DNA of 64,000 nucleotides from Ruminiclostridium cellulolyticum H10 (GCF_000022065.1 NC_011898.1:1634001-1698000); one strand, 5' to 3'; positions 1 to 9,493 are shown, counted from the stretch's first letter. The notes: generated from the letters alone by a model not told the origin. Translations and numbers: made by a program.

Positions 1-36
1 TTCTGAAGAAGCAAACAAAATGTTTATATTATTCAA
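1..36 (-). CDS. glgA: Probable glycogen synthase, N-terminal tip (partial)
   Basis: Only the first 12 codons lie in the window, read on the minus strand from a TTG start at 36 and running off the left edge. An AGGAGGT ribosome binding site at 49-43 sits 6 bases before the TTG. The peptide MNNINILFASSE matches the usual N-terminus of bacterial glycogen (ADP-glucose starch) synthases, where a short strand ILF.ASE leads into the nucleotide-sugar binding fold. The identification rests on a very short stretch, so the function is tentative, but the ribosome binding site and frame strongly support a gene start here. Confidence 0.5.
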   Translation of the reverse strand, partial: MNNINILFASSE

Positions 37-246
37 CCTGTTACCTCCTATAAATACTAGTGGTATAATTTTCTTTAAGATAATTAAAGTTTATCAGAAA
101 TTGTTTCAACCTACAATAAACGGGGAATAAAGTCAGCATAACAGCAAATACTCATTGACACAGAGTTAAGGTTGGATTATCCTTGTATTAAAAAATTTAA
201 CCATGCATGAAAACCGCAGGCAATAATAATCGGAGGGCATTATAAA

Positions 247-501
247 ATGATATTTCAAACAAGGGGTACGTGCTCAAGTCAGATAAGCTTTGAGATTGAA
301 GAAGGAAAATTGAAAAATGTGCAGTTCAGCAGAGGCTGTTCCGGGAACCTTCAGGGTATCAGCTCGCTTGTTGAGGGTATGCCGATATATGAAGTAATTT
401 CAAAGTTAAAAGGTATTGATTGTCAGGGAAGAGGTACTTCGTGCCCAGATCAACTGGCAATAGCTCTCGAATCGGCATTAAAAAAACAGCAGGCAGGATA
501 A
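247..501 (+). CDS. TSCPD domain-containing small protein
   Basis: An 84-residue protein with a GGAGGG ribosome binding site 8 bases before the ATG. It carries the GTSCPDQL motif near residues 62-69 that names the TSCPD family, plus further cysteines (about positions 9, 31 and 55). TSCPD proteins are small, often stand-alone, and resemble the C-terminal tail of some class II ribonucleotide reductases; the stand-alone clostridial form has no assigned role. Clustered cysteines suggest metal or Fe-S binding, which is inference. Confidence 0.8.
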   Translation: MIFQTRGTCSSQISFEIEEGKLKNVQFSRGCSGNLQGISSLVEGMPIYEVISKLKGIDCQGRGTSCPDQLAIALESALKKQQAG

Positions 502-606
502 TGTATATGTAAATAATGGATGTACTATCTATCAATTTTTAATGGAAAGTCGTATAATGTTAATAACACTTATTTATTACTACTTTAATGAGGGAGGCGT
601 TTAACA

Positions 607-924
607 ATGGATTTAAAGGATTTACTCAAAAAGAATAAAAAGAAATCAACAAAAAAACAGACTGCTAAAAATGTTGCAATCGGTGCAGGAATAGGTACAG
701 CCGTTGGTGTAGCTGCGGGAGTACTTTTAGCTCCCAAATCAGGCAAAGAGACAAGGGAAGACATTGCCAAAGTAACAAAGGACACACTTGAAAATGTTAA
801 GGACGGCTTAAATGCTGCAAAGGAAAAGATAGAAGATATGATAAAAAAAGAAAACGACTGCTGCTGCTGTGAAAAAGAAACTGCTGAGGAATGCGTCTGC
901 ACAGAGGAAGAAAAAGCTGAGTAA
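607..924 (+). CDS. YtxH domain-containing protein
   Basis: A 105-residue protein. A lysine-rich N-terminus is followed by a glycine/alanine-rich hydrophobic segment (about residues 24-42), then the LLAPKSGKETR motif typical of YtxH/gas-vesicle-like proteins, and an amphipathic helical tail. The last 25 residues are unusual: a run of four cysteines (DCCCCE) and two more in ECVC, possibly a metal site. Ribosome binding site GAGGGAGG lies 9 bases before the ATG. The next gene follows within 33 bp and encodes a DUF948 protein, the usual partner of YtxH in Firmicutes, so the two probably form an operon ending at the hairpin at 1363. Confidence 0.8.
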   Translation: MDLKDLLKKNKKKSTKKQTAKNVAIGAGIGTAVGVAAGVLLAPKSGKETREDIAKVTKDTLENVKDGLNAAKEKIEDMIKKENDCCCCEKETAEECVCTEEEKAE

Positions 925-957
925 AAGGCTTTTTATACACGAAAGGATGTTGTACAT

Positions 958-1338
958 ATGGCCATTACTATAAACCTGAGTGTTGTTGCATGGTTCATCA
1001 TATTTTGCATAGCTGTTACAATCGGTGTCCTTTTAATAATCTTTTTGAGAAATTGCTTAAAGATTTCGGAAAAGGTCAACAAAATTTTAGATGACAATGC
1101 TAACTCAGTCGAAAAGACACTGAAGGTTTTACCCGAAGCCGTCACAAGTGTGGATGAACTTGCAAAAAGTGCAAAAGGTACTTTGGATAAGGCTACTTCG
1201 GTAGTAACAACAGTTGAAGATTCGGTTTCTGATACTATAGACTCGTTTTCTTTTAATGCTGAAAATATATTAAGCATTATAAATATTGCAAGCTCTGTAG
1301 TAAAATCTATTATCAGTGCATTTTCTTCAAAAAAATAG
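958..1338 (+). CDS. DUF948 domain-containing membrane protein (YtxG-like)
   Basis: A 126-residue protein with one N-terminal transmembrane helix (about residues 8-30) followed by a long heptad-like amphipathic region. This is the architecture of DUF948 proteins such as B. subtilis YtxG, and pairing with the YtxH-type gene upstream supports it. The biochemical role is unknown; the family is linked to general stress in Bacillus. Confidence 0.75.
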   Translation: MAITINLSVVAWFIIFCIAVTIGVLLIIFLRNCLKISEKVNKILDDNANSVEKTLKVLPEAVTSVDELAKSAKGTLDKATSVVTTVEDSVSDTIDSFSFNAENILSIINIASSVVKSIISAFSSKK

Positions 1339-1362
1339 TTTTTATTGTAATTGTATTTTTCA

Positions 1363-1397
1363 GACACTCAAAGAAAGTTCTACTTGAGTGTCTTTTT
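1363..1397 (+). terminator. Rho-independent terminator after the YtxH/DUF948 pair
   Basis: Perfect 9-bp stem GACACTCAA / TTGAGTGTC (1363-1371 with 1384-1392) followed by five T residues. Confidence 0.85.
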
Positions 1398-1525
1398 ATG
1401 TACCCCAAACAACTAATTTTATTGTAAAAGCTAGTATTGTGTGGTATTATTTACTTACAAATTCCTACCAATTAATTTTATATTTCTACTAATGATTTTT
1501 AAAATACGTTATGAGGTGAAATACT

Positions 1526-2950
1526 GTGGATGGAAACATAAGGCTAAGTGCTACAGTAATAAGTTGTATGGGCAGCAGCTCAAACAAAGACGATTTTTAT
1601 TTTAACGGCAGCTTTGCAAATTGCCACAATACTCAAAGTATTCAGTGTTCTTTTGAAAAATCCTCAAGTAACTTTGTTTTTGCTGTTTCAGATTCCCTAG
1701 GAATTGATGACGGCGAAACTGATAGTATATCTGCCGTCAGAGAAATAAAAAGATACCACGAAAATGCTAAAAAACAGCGTTTTTCTCTTGAAGGCATTAC
1801 CGAAAAAATTTATGAAGCGGTTCAGCTTTCCAGTAATCTAATATACAGTAAATCGGTGATTTCAAGTCAGAATAACCCGATACTAACTGGTTTTTCTTCA
1901 CTGATTATAGAAAATAACAGGGCTGTAATAATGAATCTGGGTAATAACGGTGCGTTTCTGTTCAGACATGGCCTTCAACAAGAGATTTTTCCAAATGGTG
2001 AAAGTAGGAAAAATGAGAAATTAAAAGCTCTTGGAATAACTCCAAACACTGCAGAGCTGTATAGCGATACCGAAAAAATACTAAAAATAGCAGAACAGGA
2101 ATCAAAAACCAAAATAAAGCTTTCTTCCAGTATAATAATTGAAGAAGGCGATATCATCCTCTTATGCAGCGATGGAGTGCTAAACAACTTAAGCAGGAGC
2201 AGGATTGAAGCGGTGATTGATTCCGGTTTGGACCCTCAGAAGATGGCCAGCGTTTTGTTTCAGGAAGCTTCCAAGAACGGAACGGATCAAAGTGTTACTC
2301 TTATGGTTATCAATGTTGAAGAGGTAAGACATATTTCGATTCCTATACAAAGAAGAACGGAACAGTTTGATTTGGATGAAGATGAGGACGAATTTCTGGA
2401 TGAACCTAAAAAAGGCCACAATGTCGTTAACTACATATTGGGATTTATATGTGTGCTTATAATATCAGGAGTTTTATTTATGGGATATCTTATAGTCAGC
2501 AACAAGGGACTATTTGGATCTGACAGTAAGCAGTCAGATCCGACCCAGGCAACCCAGACTGCATCAGATACGACAAACGTACCAACAGTATCTACAGATA
2601 CACAGAGTACCGCAACAGATTCGGACTCTCAATCGGTACCATCGAAAAGCAGTGATGGTAAAAACAGCGATACTAACGTTGATGATTTGGATAATGAAAA
2701 TTCAAGTGAACCACCATCAGATAATATAAAAAATACAGAGCCCACAAAACCTTCTAAACCTTCGGGTACACAGCAGGAAACTGCCGAATATACTGTGCAT
2801 GTGGTTCAACAAGGAGAAACCCTTAGCTCTATTAGTACCAAATACTATGGAACACCTTCAAAATATAATGAGATTCTCAAATACAACAATATGAAGAACG
2901 CAAATAGTATTAATATAGGTGACGAGTTAAAAATACCAAAAACAAAATAA
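1526..2950 (+). CDS. PP2C-type protein phosphatase with transmembrane helix and LysM domain
   Basis: A 474-residue protein starting at GTG, with GAGGTGA 8 bases upstream. Residues 1 to about 265 resemble a PP2C/Stp1-type Ser/Thr phosphatase: N-KDDFYFNG near the start, ILLCSDGV near 215 and GTDQSVTLMV near 252 correspond to family metal-binding motifs. The first D-G motif reads DSLGIDDG rather than DGxG, so catalysis may be altered. An acidic stretch, one transmembrane helix (about 303-325), a roughly 95-residue Ser/Thr/Asp-rich linker and a C-terminal LysM repeat (about 422-472) follow. This predicts a cytoplasmic phosphatase tethered to peptidoglycan outside. No partner kinase gene is adjacent. 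Confidence 0.75.
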   Translation: MDGNIRLSATVISCMGSSSNKDDFYFNGSFANCHNTQSIQCSFEKSSSNFVFAVSDSLGIDDGETDSISAVREIKRYHENAKKQRFSLEGITEKIYEAVQLSSNLIYSKSVISSQNNPILTGFSSLIIENNRAVIMNLGNNGAFLFRHGLQQEIFPNGESRKNEKLKALGITPNTAELYSDTEKILKIAEQESKTKIKLSSSIIIEEGDIILLCSDGVLNNLSRSRIEAVIDSGLDPQKMASVLFQEASKNGTDQSVTLMVINVEEVRHISIPIQRRTEQFDLDEDEDEFLDEPKKGHNVVNYILGFICVLIISGVLFMGYLIVSNKGLFGSDSKQSDPTQATQTASDTTNVPTVSTDTQSTATDSDSQSVPSKSSDGKNSDTNVDDLDNENSSEPPSDNIKNTEPTKPSKPSGTQQETAEYTVHVVQQGETLSSISTKYYGTPSKYNEILKYNNMKNANSINIGDELKIPKTK

Positions 2951-2966
2951 GGATTTTGATAAAAAA

Positions 2967-3006
2967 GGGAGTACAGCCGATTTACAGTGCTGCTCCCTTA
3001 TTTTTT
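2967..3006 (+). terminator. Probable terminator after the PP2C-LysM gene
   Basis: A stem built on GGGAGTA (2967-2973) and TGCTCCC (2991-2997) with one G-U pair, followed by a T-rich run. Confidence 0.6.
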
Positions 3007-3167
3007 ACAATTTTAAGGAAAAAGGTTACAAAGCTGTTGGTTGAAAAAATATCCATATCAAAATAAAATAGTTATATAAAATATGGAACTTTAATAGTCA
3101 TATAACGTCTAATTTTTTGGTAGGATTTACATGTAGTTAAACTAATAAAAAACAAGAGGTGATTGTA

Positions 3168-5324
3168 TTGAAAAAAATTATTTCAATGGTATTAGTGGTT
3201 GCTGTCTTAGCTGTTTTTATGATTCCTGCAATGGCAGCCGACAGCTCAACACAGGTAGACAAAGAGCTGGAAAAGGCTATTAAGTTTGTGAAATCAAAAA
3301 TTGATATTCCGAAGGAATGTACTAAATTCAACTACAATATTTATAACAGAAATGATAAAACTGTATGGAGTTTGGCTTGGATTGATGAAAATTCGCAAAA
3401 AGGTATAAATGTTCAAGTAGATGACGAGAACTTTATATCATCCTACAATACTTATGATTACGCAACTAATTTTGATAAAAAGATACCAAAATACTCCAAG
3501 GAACAGATACTAAAGATAGCAGAACAGTTTGTAAATAAGATTAACCCTAAAGTTATGGATCATTTTAAACTTGTTGATATCGACACTTATGGATATAACG
3601 GCGGGTATATAATTAACTATGTCCGAGAAGTGAATGGTATAGAATATAAAAGCAATTATATTACTGTATCCGTTAATTCCTATACCGGAAAGGTAATGAG
3701 CTATACATGCAATTACTCAAAAAACATAAAGTTTGAAGATGCTTCCAAAATTATAAGCCTTAATGAGGCACAAACGGCATTTGCCGAAAAGCTTGGACTT
3801 AAACTGGTTTACAATGTAAAATTGGAAAATGAAAAGCCTGTAACATATCTTGCTTATGTTCCGAAGACAGACAATAAATATATTGATGCTATTACTGGAG
3901 AGGTTGAAACATCAACAAATTATAGATTCTTTGAAAGTGGTTCATCTTCCGAAGCCCAAAAGTTAGCATTGATGGATGCTGCCGGAACGGTTTCAAATAT
4001 TGCACTAACTCCTGATGAACTGGATGCTGTCAGTAATATATCAAACCTTATTACAAAAGATAATGCCGACAAGAAATTGCGTTTAATAAGCAACTTTAGT
4101 CTTGACAATTCATTTAAATTGACAAATGCGTACTTGGGTAAGGATTGGAGAAACAGCAATTCACTTGCATGGACCTTGACTTATACTAAGATTCTGGACG
4201 AAAGTAAGAAGCAAACAAGAGATGTACAGATTACAGTAGATGCAAAAACAGGGGCAGTGATAGAATTCTGGACTAACTATATATCGTCTGTAGGTGCAGT
4301 TCCTCAAAAGTCTGTTGAACAGGCTAAAGCAATATGTGACGGAACTTTAAAAGCACTTATTCCTGATGTTTATGCAAAAGTTAAATACGACGATTCATAT
4401 ATTAAATATAATTCAGAACTAAAAAACAGTTATACATTTAGGTATATAAGAACTGAAAACGGACTGGAGTGTCCTAATAACTATATTTCAATATCTTATG
4501 ATAATTTGTCAGGAAATATCAACAGTTTTTATACCTATTGGGCAGAGGATTTGAAGTTTGCCGACCCTAAAAATGTTATTACAGTTAAAGAAGCAAACAA
4601 GGTTCTATTTAATAAAATAGGGTATGGAATACAGTACATACCGGATAATCAGGATTCTGCTGAAACAATGATTGAAGATTACAAGCTGGGCGTACTGGAT
4701 GTTGAAAAGGCTGTTCTCGGTTACTTTGCAGATAGCACAAAGCCATGCATTATCAGTGCTGCTAACGGTGACATTTTGGATAGTTCAGGAAAAGTATACA
4801 ATGATAATAAAATCGAAGACTACACCGATATTAATGGTATAAAAGCAGCAGATAAGGTAAAGATATTAACACAGCTTGGTATAAGATATACACAGGATGA
4901 ATTAAAGCCATCTGAGGCACTCCTTCAAAAGGACTATTTCGTTCTGCTCTGTAAGCTTAATGATTTATTTTACATGGATAAGATTACTGATTATGATAAA
5001 ATAATTGAGAATATGTATAGTCAACTGATTTCCGCGGGGATTATAACAAAGTCGGAGAAGGCTCCGCTTTCAGTAATTACACGTGAGGAAGCAGCTAAGT
5101 ATTTTATAAAATTCAAGGGCTTAAGTCAGGTTGCTGAAATAAAGGGTATCTACAAAAGCAGTTTTAAGGATGCAAATAAGATAAGTCCCGAGTTTTTGGG
5201 CTACGTATGTCTGGCATCAGGTCTGGAAGCAATGAACGGCAGCAATGGAAACTTTATGCCTAAAAATAAAATGACAAGATTGGAAGGACTTATGACTGTA
5301 TACAATTATCTGGCAGCAAGATAA
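3168..5324 (+). CDS. Secreted PepSY (YPEB-like) protein with C-terminal SLH-like region
   Basis: Read from TTG at 3168 because an upstream in-frame GTG at 3159 lies inside the ribosome binding site AGAGGTG; this gives 718 residues. A signal peptide (basic start, hydrophobic core, AMA cleavage region near residue 23) is followed by a long mature protein with two repeats of a PepSY/YPEB-like module, each containing VDAKTG or VNSYTG followed by a Tyr/Trp-rich strand. The last 170 residues resemble degenerate S-layer-homology motifs (ITREEAAKYFIKF, KMTRLEGLMTVYNYL). Such proteins are thought to sit in the cell wall and may inhibit proteases; no specific role can be assigned. Confidence 0.7.
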   Translation: MKKIISMVLVVAVLAVFMIPAMAADSSTQVDKELEKAIKFVKSKIDIPKECTKFNYNIYNRNDKTVWSLAWIDENSQKGINVQVDDENFISSYNTYDYATNFDKKIPKYSKEQILKIAEQFVNKINPKVMDHFKLVDIDTYGYNGGYIINYVREVNGIEYKSNYITVSVNSYTGKVMSYTCNYSKNIKFEDASKIISLNEAQTAFAEKLGLKLVYNVKLENEKPVTYLAYVPKTDNKYIDAITGEVETSTNYRFFESGSSSEAQKLALMDAAGTVSNIALTPDELDAVSNISNLITKDNADKKLRLISNFSLDNSFKLTNAYLGKDWRNSNSLAWTLTYTKILDESKKQTRDVQITVDAKTGAVIEFWTNYISSVGAVPQKSVEQAKAICDGTLKALIPDVYAKVKYDDSYIKYNSELKNSYTFRYIRTENGLECPNNYISISYDNLSGNINSFYTYWAEDLKFADPKNVITVKEANKVLFNKIGYGIQYIPDNQDSAETMIEDYKLGVLDVEKAVLGYFADSTKPCIISAANGDILDSSGKVYNDNKIEDYTDINGIKAADKVKILTQLGIRYTQDELKPSEALLQKDYFVLLCKLNDLFYMDKITDYDKIIENMYSQLISAGIITKSEKAPLSVITREEAAKYFIKFKGLSQVAEIKGIYKSSFKDANKISPEFLGYVCLASGLEAMNGSNGNFMPKNKMTRLEGLMTVYNYLAAR

Positions 5325-5361
5325 TTGCAGTAGAACAAATCAATAAAAATACAAAAAAAGA

Positions 5362-5386
5362 GGGACTGACAATAATTGTCAGTCCC
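5362..5386 (+). terminator. Strong hairpin terminator
   Basis: Perfect inverted repeat GGGACTGACAAT / ATTGTCAGTCCC just downstream of the PepSY gene; the downstream side is A-rich rather than a pure T run. The 310-base gap 5325-5634 holds this hairpin, an AT-rich stretch and the promoter at 5536. Confidence 0.7.
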
Positions 5387-5535
5387 TAAAATAATAGGGA
5401 TTTATCAAAAATATAGAAATAAGCACCATAATTACATGAATTAATACTCATGTATATGTATAATTATACAATATTTAAAAACATAATTCAAGAAATAATT
5501 TAATAATTTACCATAATAAATTATTAAAACTGTAT

Positions 5536-5564
5536 TTGACAAATATATACTTTGCTCTTATATT
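5536..5564 (+). promoter_or_regulatory. Sigma-A type promoter
   Basis: TTGACA at 5536-5541 and TATATT at 5559-5564 with 17-base spacing, upstream of the Dabb gene at 5635. Confidence 0.65.
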
Positions 5565-5634
5565 TGACTATATCATCTATTAAAGTTAGAATTAAGGAAA
5601 TACATAAAATAAAATTACGGAGGTATTACAAAAA

Positions 5635-5922
5635 ATGTTCACACACATTGTTTTATTCAAATTAAAAGATAAAAGTGAAGAAACCATTCAAAAAACAAAA
5701 GATTTATTACTGGGTTTGAAGGGACAAATACCTTGTTTGAAGTTTATAGAAGTAGGAATAAATGTTATTCATTCTGAAAGATCATATGATTTAGGTCTTT
5801 ATGCCAAGTTTGATTCAAGGGCAGATATGGAAGCTTATCAGGTTCATCCTGCACACCTTGAAGTTGTTGAGTATATAAAGCTTGTTAATGAATCTTCTAT
5901 TGCAGTTGACTATGAAAGCTAA
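5635..5922 (+). CDS. Dabb family (stress-responsive A/B barrel) protein
   Basis: A 95-residue protein beginning HIVLFKLKD, with the Dabb-typical D-RADMEAYQVHPAHLEV segment near residues 60-76. These small alpha+beta barrels form dimers and are found in diverse bacteria; the substrate is unknown. A GGAGG site precedes the ATG. It is followed after 27 bp by a deacetylase lipoprotein gene, probably in the same transcript from the promoter at 5536. Confidence 0.8.
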   Translation: MFTHIVLFKLKDKSEETIQKTKDLLLGLKGQIPCLKFIEVGINVIHSERSYDLGLYAKFDSRADMEAYQVHPAHLEVVEYIKLVNESSIAVDYES

Positions 5923-5949
5923 AGACTTGATATTAATTGGAGAAAATAA

Positions 5950-7089
5950 ATGAAAAAGTACATTGCAGGAGCTTTAGCATTGGCAATTACCGTGTCTGTT
6001 ACCGCAGGATGCGGAGTTAATGAGTATTACTCTGGAAATAAGACTTCTGAGGTTACAAATAGTACTTCAGCCGCAGTTACATCTGCACCTTCGCAAACAG
6101 CTGTAAACACTCAAACTCAAGGGAACTCTGCCAAGGAAGCTGATAACTCTCAAAAAACTGAACCATCGGTAATTAACTATAATGAGATTAAGCCCAACGA
6201 GGCAGGACAGATAATGGTTGTTATGTTTCACAACTTTGTTGAAACATATCCAAAAGGAAAAAACGAATACACCACTAGCTTTTCAGAATTTGAAGGCCTG
6301 CTGGATGAATTATATCAAAAGAAATACAGGCTTATAAGCCTTGAAGATATGCTAAAAAATAATATTGACGTTCCAGCAGGGTGCATACCAATGGTTTTCA
6401 CTTTTGATGATGGGACAGCTGGTCAGTTCAATCTTATTGAGCAGGACGGACAGCTGATAGCAAACCCAAAATCAGCAGTTGGCATAATGGAGAAATTTAA
6501 CAAGAAACATCCTGATTTCGGACTTAAGGGTACATTTTATGTTAATCTTGGTATAGAAACTTTTAGTGGTGTAGGAACAATTCAGGACAGGCTTGGATAT
6601 TTGGTTGATAAAGGCTTTGAAATTGGTAATCATACAAAGACACATGTATCTTTACCGGATGTAAAAACTGCAGCAAAAATGCTGGAGGAAGTAGGTGGAA
6701 ATCAGAAGTTAATGGAAGAACATATACCCGACTACAAGTTTAAGGCATTTTCATTACCATTCGGAAGTGCATCAAAGAATTTGAAGGAATATGTTATTCA
6801 AGGGAATTATCAGGGTACGGAGTACAGACATACATCAATAGTGCTTGTAGGTGCCAATCCATCGCCGTCACCTGTTTCACCTAAATTCGATCCTTTAGCT
6901 GTACCTAGGGTAAGGTCTACGGGTCAGGACAAGGTGGAATGTGACCTTGCATGGTGGCTTGATACGTTGGAAAAGGGAAGTTCACAGTATATCAGTGACG
7001 GTAATAAGGATACTGTGGTTGTACCTGCTTCAAAAAAACAAAATGTTGATACGGAAAAGTTAAACGGTAAGCAGCTCATTACCTATTAA
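5950..7089 (+). CDS. Polysaccharide deacetylase family lipoprotein
   Basis: A 379-residue protein. The N-terminus is a lipoprotein signal peptide with lipobox VTAGC (Cys about residue 21), followed by a Ser/Thr/Gln-rich linker to about residue 75. The NodB-type carbohydrate esterase 4 domain follows: VVMFHNF, FTFDDG (catalytic and metal Asp residues near 153-154), then GNHTKTH with the two metal-binding histidines. It is predicted to act outside the membrane on peptidoglycan or another N-acetylated polymer. The C-terminal 60 residues after the RVRSTG stretch look like an appended strand-rich region. Confidence 0.85.
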   Translation: MKKYIAGALALAITVSVTAGCGVNEYYSGNKTSEVTNSTSAAVTSAPSQTAVNTQTQGNSAKEADNSQKTEPSVINYNEIKPNEAGQIMVVMFHNFVETYPKGKNEYTTSFSEFEGLLDELYQKKYRLISLEDMLKNNIDVPAGCIPMVFTFDDGTAGQFNLIEQDGQLIANPKSAVGIMEKFNKKHPDFGLKGTFYVNLGIETFSGVGTIQDRLGYLVDKGFEIGNHTKTHVSLPDVKTAAKMLEEVGGNQKLMEEHIPDYKFKAFSLPFGSASKNLKEYVIQGNYQGTEYRHTSIVLVGANPSPSPVSPKFDPLAVPRVRSTGQDKVECDLAWWLDTLEKGSSQYISDGNKDTVVVPASKKQNVDTEKLNGKQLITY

Positions 7090-7118
7090 ACACAATTAAT
7101 TATCTTAATTATAAAAAG

Positions 7119-7146
7119 CTGCCGTACTTTCTGTCCGGCAGTTTTT
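7119..7146 (+). terminator. Terminator after the deacetylase gene
   Basis: Stem CTGCCG / CGGCAG (7119-7124 with 7136-7141) followed by TTTTT. Confidence 0.85.
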
Positions 7147-7382
7147 GTATTTATAAGGGGAATAAATATCTACTTATTAAAGCATACTTTATATAATTAC
7201 TTTAATCATTATTTCCCATTAAATAAAAAATTTACAGGGCAAATACCTCCGATTTCTAGCGTTATACGTCCAAACTAATTAATACAACATTTACAATAAA
7301 ATGCTAAACATAGTATAATAAATGTTAATATATGGATAATAACTGCCGGTTTGTATCATGTAGAGAAGGAGTGAATATATTA

Positions 7383-7694
7383 ATGGGTCAAAAACAGGTA
7401 AAGAAGATACAAACAGATGATGATGTTAAAAGAAAAGCTGTAAAACAAGTTGTGTTCCATATAAAGAAGAAAATTACTTCGGAATACTTGGGGATTGAAT
7501 ATATTAAGGAATGGCTTTTGCAAATTGAAGAATTACTTGCAAAAGAAGAATTTGATATAAAGGAATACATCAATGCAAGAAAGGAGTTGAATGACATAAT
7601 AGAAAGAACCCTGGATGAGCAAATGAGGTTTAAACTCCGGGATTCATGGCTAAGTATGGGTAAGGCATTGGAAAAAAAGGCAAAGATTTACTAA
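7383..7694 (+). CDS. Hypothetical protein, helical
   Basis: Start taken at ATG 7383 because AAGGAGTG lies 9 bases upstream; an ATG at 7332 in the same frame has no ribosome binding site. This gives 103 residues, highly charged and predicted mainly helical (VKQVVFHIKKKI, YIKEWLLQIEELLAKEE, LNDIIERTLDEQM), with no signal peptide or membrane segment. I do not recognise the family. A small gene follows 35 bp downstream in the same direction. Confidence 0.6.
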   Translation: MGQKQVKKIQTDDDVKRKAVKQVVFHIKKKITSEYLGIEYIKEWLLQIEELLAKEEFDIKEYINARKELNDIIERTLDEQMRFKLRDSWLSMGKALEKKAKIY

Positions 7695-7729
7695 GTAAGT
7701 TTATACGAAAGATAAAATCGGAGGGAAAG

Positions 7730-7912
7730 ATGTCTAAAAAGCAATGTAAAGTAACTACCGGCAAGGAAGTAGATATTATAGATAAAATTAAAAGGGATAT
7801 AGAATTTGAGTTTCTAAAAAAGGGAATCCGTGTATCGTGTATGAATTTAAACTTAAATTCAGATAGTATATCACTTAATATTTTACTTAGCAGCAATAGA
7901 AGGCTGGCATAG
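7730..7912 (+). CDS. Small hypothetical protein
   Basis: A 60-residue protein with GGAGGGAAAG ahead of the ATG. It has a charged N-terminal half (VDIIDKIKRDIEFEFLKKG) and a strand-like Ser/Asn-rich C-terminal half. I do not recognise the family. It sits between the preceding small gene and a shared bidirectional terminator, so it probably ends a two-gene transcript. Confidence 0.55.
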   Translation: MSKKQCKVTTGKEVDIIDKIKRDIEFEFLKKGIRVSCMNLNLNSDSISLNILLSSNRRLA

Positions 7913-7934
7913 TTTGTCTTTTACGGAAATTATT

Positions 7935-7970
7935 TAAAGGAGTATAACAGGAACTTGTTATACTCCTTTA
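7935..7970. terminator. Bidirectional terminator between the small genes and argH
   Basis: Perfect 15-bp stem (7935-7949 with 7956-7970), core AAAGGAGTATAACA, with a 6-base loop. It lies between converging genes and has A/T-rich flanks on both sides. Confidence 0.85.
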
Positions 7971-7990
7971 AAAATATATTAAAAACTTTT

Positions 7991-9370
7991 CTAATCTAAA
8001 GAACTTAAAAACGATTTTGCATTTTCAATGGCCTTTTCTTCTGTTTCACGTGCAGGGCCTCCAACCAACTTTCTGCCTGAAACACATTTTTCAAGACTTA
8101 TTTCAGTGTACACATCCTCCTGGATTTTGTCTGAAAAGCTCTTGAACTCTTCCATTGTCATGTCGTCAATAGCTTTGCTGTTTTCAATACAGTAAAGAAC
8201 CATTTTTCCGATTATTTCATGGGCAGTTCTGAAGGGAATACCTTTTTTTACAAGATAATCTGCAATATCAGTGGCATTTGTAAAGCCGCCTTGAGCTGCC
8301 TTATACATATTTTCCTTTCGTACTTTCATGGTACCAATCATATTTGAAAAAACAGGCAGACACATTTTTACGGTATCGACAGCATCAAATATTGCTTCTT
8401 TATCTTCCTGCATATCCTTGTTGTATGCTAGAGGCAGGGATTTCATTACAGTGAGGAGAGTCATAAGACTCCCGTATACCCTGCCTGTTTTGCCTCGTGC
8501 AAGCTCTGCTACATCAGGATTTTTTTTCTGAGGCATAATGCTTGAGCCTGTGCTATAGGCATCATCCAGTTCAACAAAACTAAACTCATGTGATGACCAG
8601 AGAATAACCTCTTCGCTTAGCCTGCTTAGGTGCATCATTAGTATTGACAAACAGGAAGCAAGTTCAATGGCAAAATCCCTGTCGCTGACACCATCAAGAC
8701 TATTACTGGTTACATCATCAAACCCCAGCTCCTGTGCAACCATGTACCTGTCCAGAGGATAGGTGGTTCCTGCAAGGGCACCCGATCCAAGGGGGAGGAT
8801 GTTCATTCTGGAATAGCAGTCACAAAGCCTCTGATAATCCCTTTTAAACATTTCAAAATAAGCCATCATATGATGAGCCAGTGTAATAGGCTGGGCTCTT
8901 TGCAGATGGGTATATCCGGGCATAATTGTATCAAGATTTGATTCTGACATTTTTACCAGAGTATTTAAAAGAACTGCAACCATTTCTTTTATTGAAATTA
9001 TTTCGTCTCTCAGATACATACGGATGTCCAGAGCAACCTGATCGTTTCTGCTTCTTCCTGTGTGAAGCTTCTTTCCTGTATCTCCGATCCGGGATATGAG
9101 AATTTTTTCCACATTCATATGAATATCTTCTGCATCAATTTCAAAATCAATTTTTCCTGCTTCTATATCATTTAAAATATTTTTGAGTGAACTTTGAATC
9201 AGGCTGCTTTCATCAGCTGATATAATACCGCATTTTCCAAGCATGTTTGCATGGGCGATGCTGCCCAGAATATCGTGCCTGTACATTCTGCTGTCAAAAC
9301 GTATGGAAGAATTGAAATCATCCACCAGTTTATCTGTTCCTTTTGCAAATCTACCGCCCCAGAGTTTCAT
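7991..9370 (-). CDS. argH: Argininosuccinate lyase
   Basis: Catalyses the last step of arginine synthesis, argininosuccinate to arginine plus fumarate. Start is ATG at 9370 ([13 protein letters not shown]), with GAGGTG 6 bases upstream; an in-frame GTG at 9379 lies within that site. At 459 residues it is normal for the family. Diagnostic motifs: TGRSRNDQ near residue 110, HLQRAQPI near 160, and the fumarase/lyase signature [12 protein letters not shown] near 280. It follows argG by about 120 bp on the same strand, with a branched hairpin between them. Confidence 0.97.
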   Translation of the reverse strand: MKLWGGRFAKGTDKLVDDFNSSIRFDSRMYRHDILGSIAHANMLGKCGIISADESSLIQSSLKNILNDIEAGKIDFEIDAEDIHMNVEKILISRIGDTGKKLHTGRSRNDQVALDIRMYLRDEIISIKEMVAVLLNTLVKMSESNLDTIMPGYTHLQRAQPITLAHHMMAYFEMFKRDYQRLCDCYSRMNILPLGSGALAGTTYPLDRYMVAQELGFDDVTSNSLDGVSDRDFAIELASCLSILMMHLSRLSEEVILWSSHEFSFVELDDAYSTGSSIMPQKKNPDVAELARGKTGRVYGSLMTLLTVMKSLPLAYNKDMQEDKEAIFDAVDTVKMCLPVFSNMIGTMKVRKENMYKAAQGGFTNATDIADYLVKKGIPFRTAHEIIGKMVLYCIENSKAIDDMTMEEFKSFSDKIQEDVYTEISLEKCVSGRKLVGGPARETEEKAIENAKSFLSSLD

Positions 9371-9420
9371 AATATACACCTCAATTAAAGTAGGATTAAA
9401 AATCTAATATATCAAACAAG

Positions 9421-9475
9421 GGCATACCTGAATAATCAAGAGGTCTTTTGAAAACCTATGGTCTACCGGTATGCC
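9421..9475 (-). promoter_or_regulatory. Branched hairpin between argG and argH
   Basis: Outer stem GGCATACC (9421-9428) with GGTATGCC (9468-9475), enclosing a smaller stem AGGTCTTTTGAAAACCT (9441-9457). Read on the minus strand it follows argG and precedes argH. It could be a partial terminator, an RNA-processing site or a stabilising element; no strong T run follows, so its role is inference. Confidence 0.5.
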
Positions 9476-9493
9476 TTATTTTATATAAATATT

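Noticed and set aside
933-1367. 144-codon minus-strand frame over the DUF948 gene
   Set aside because: It is antisense to a convincing gene, has no ribosome binding site, and starts inside the terminator hairpin.
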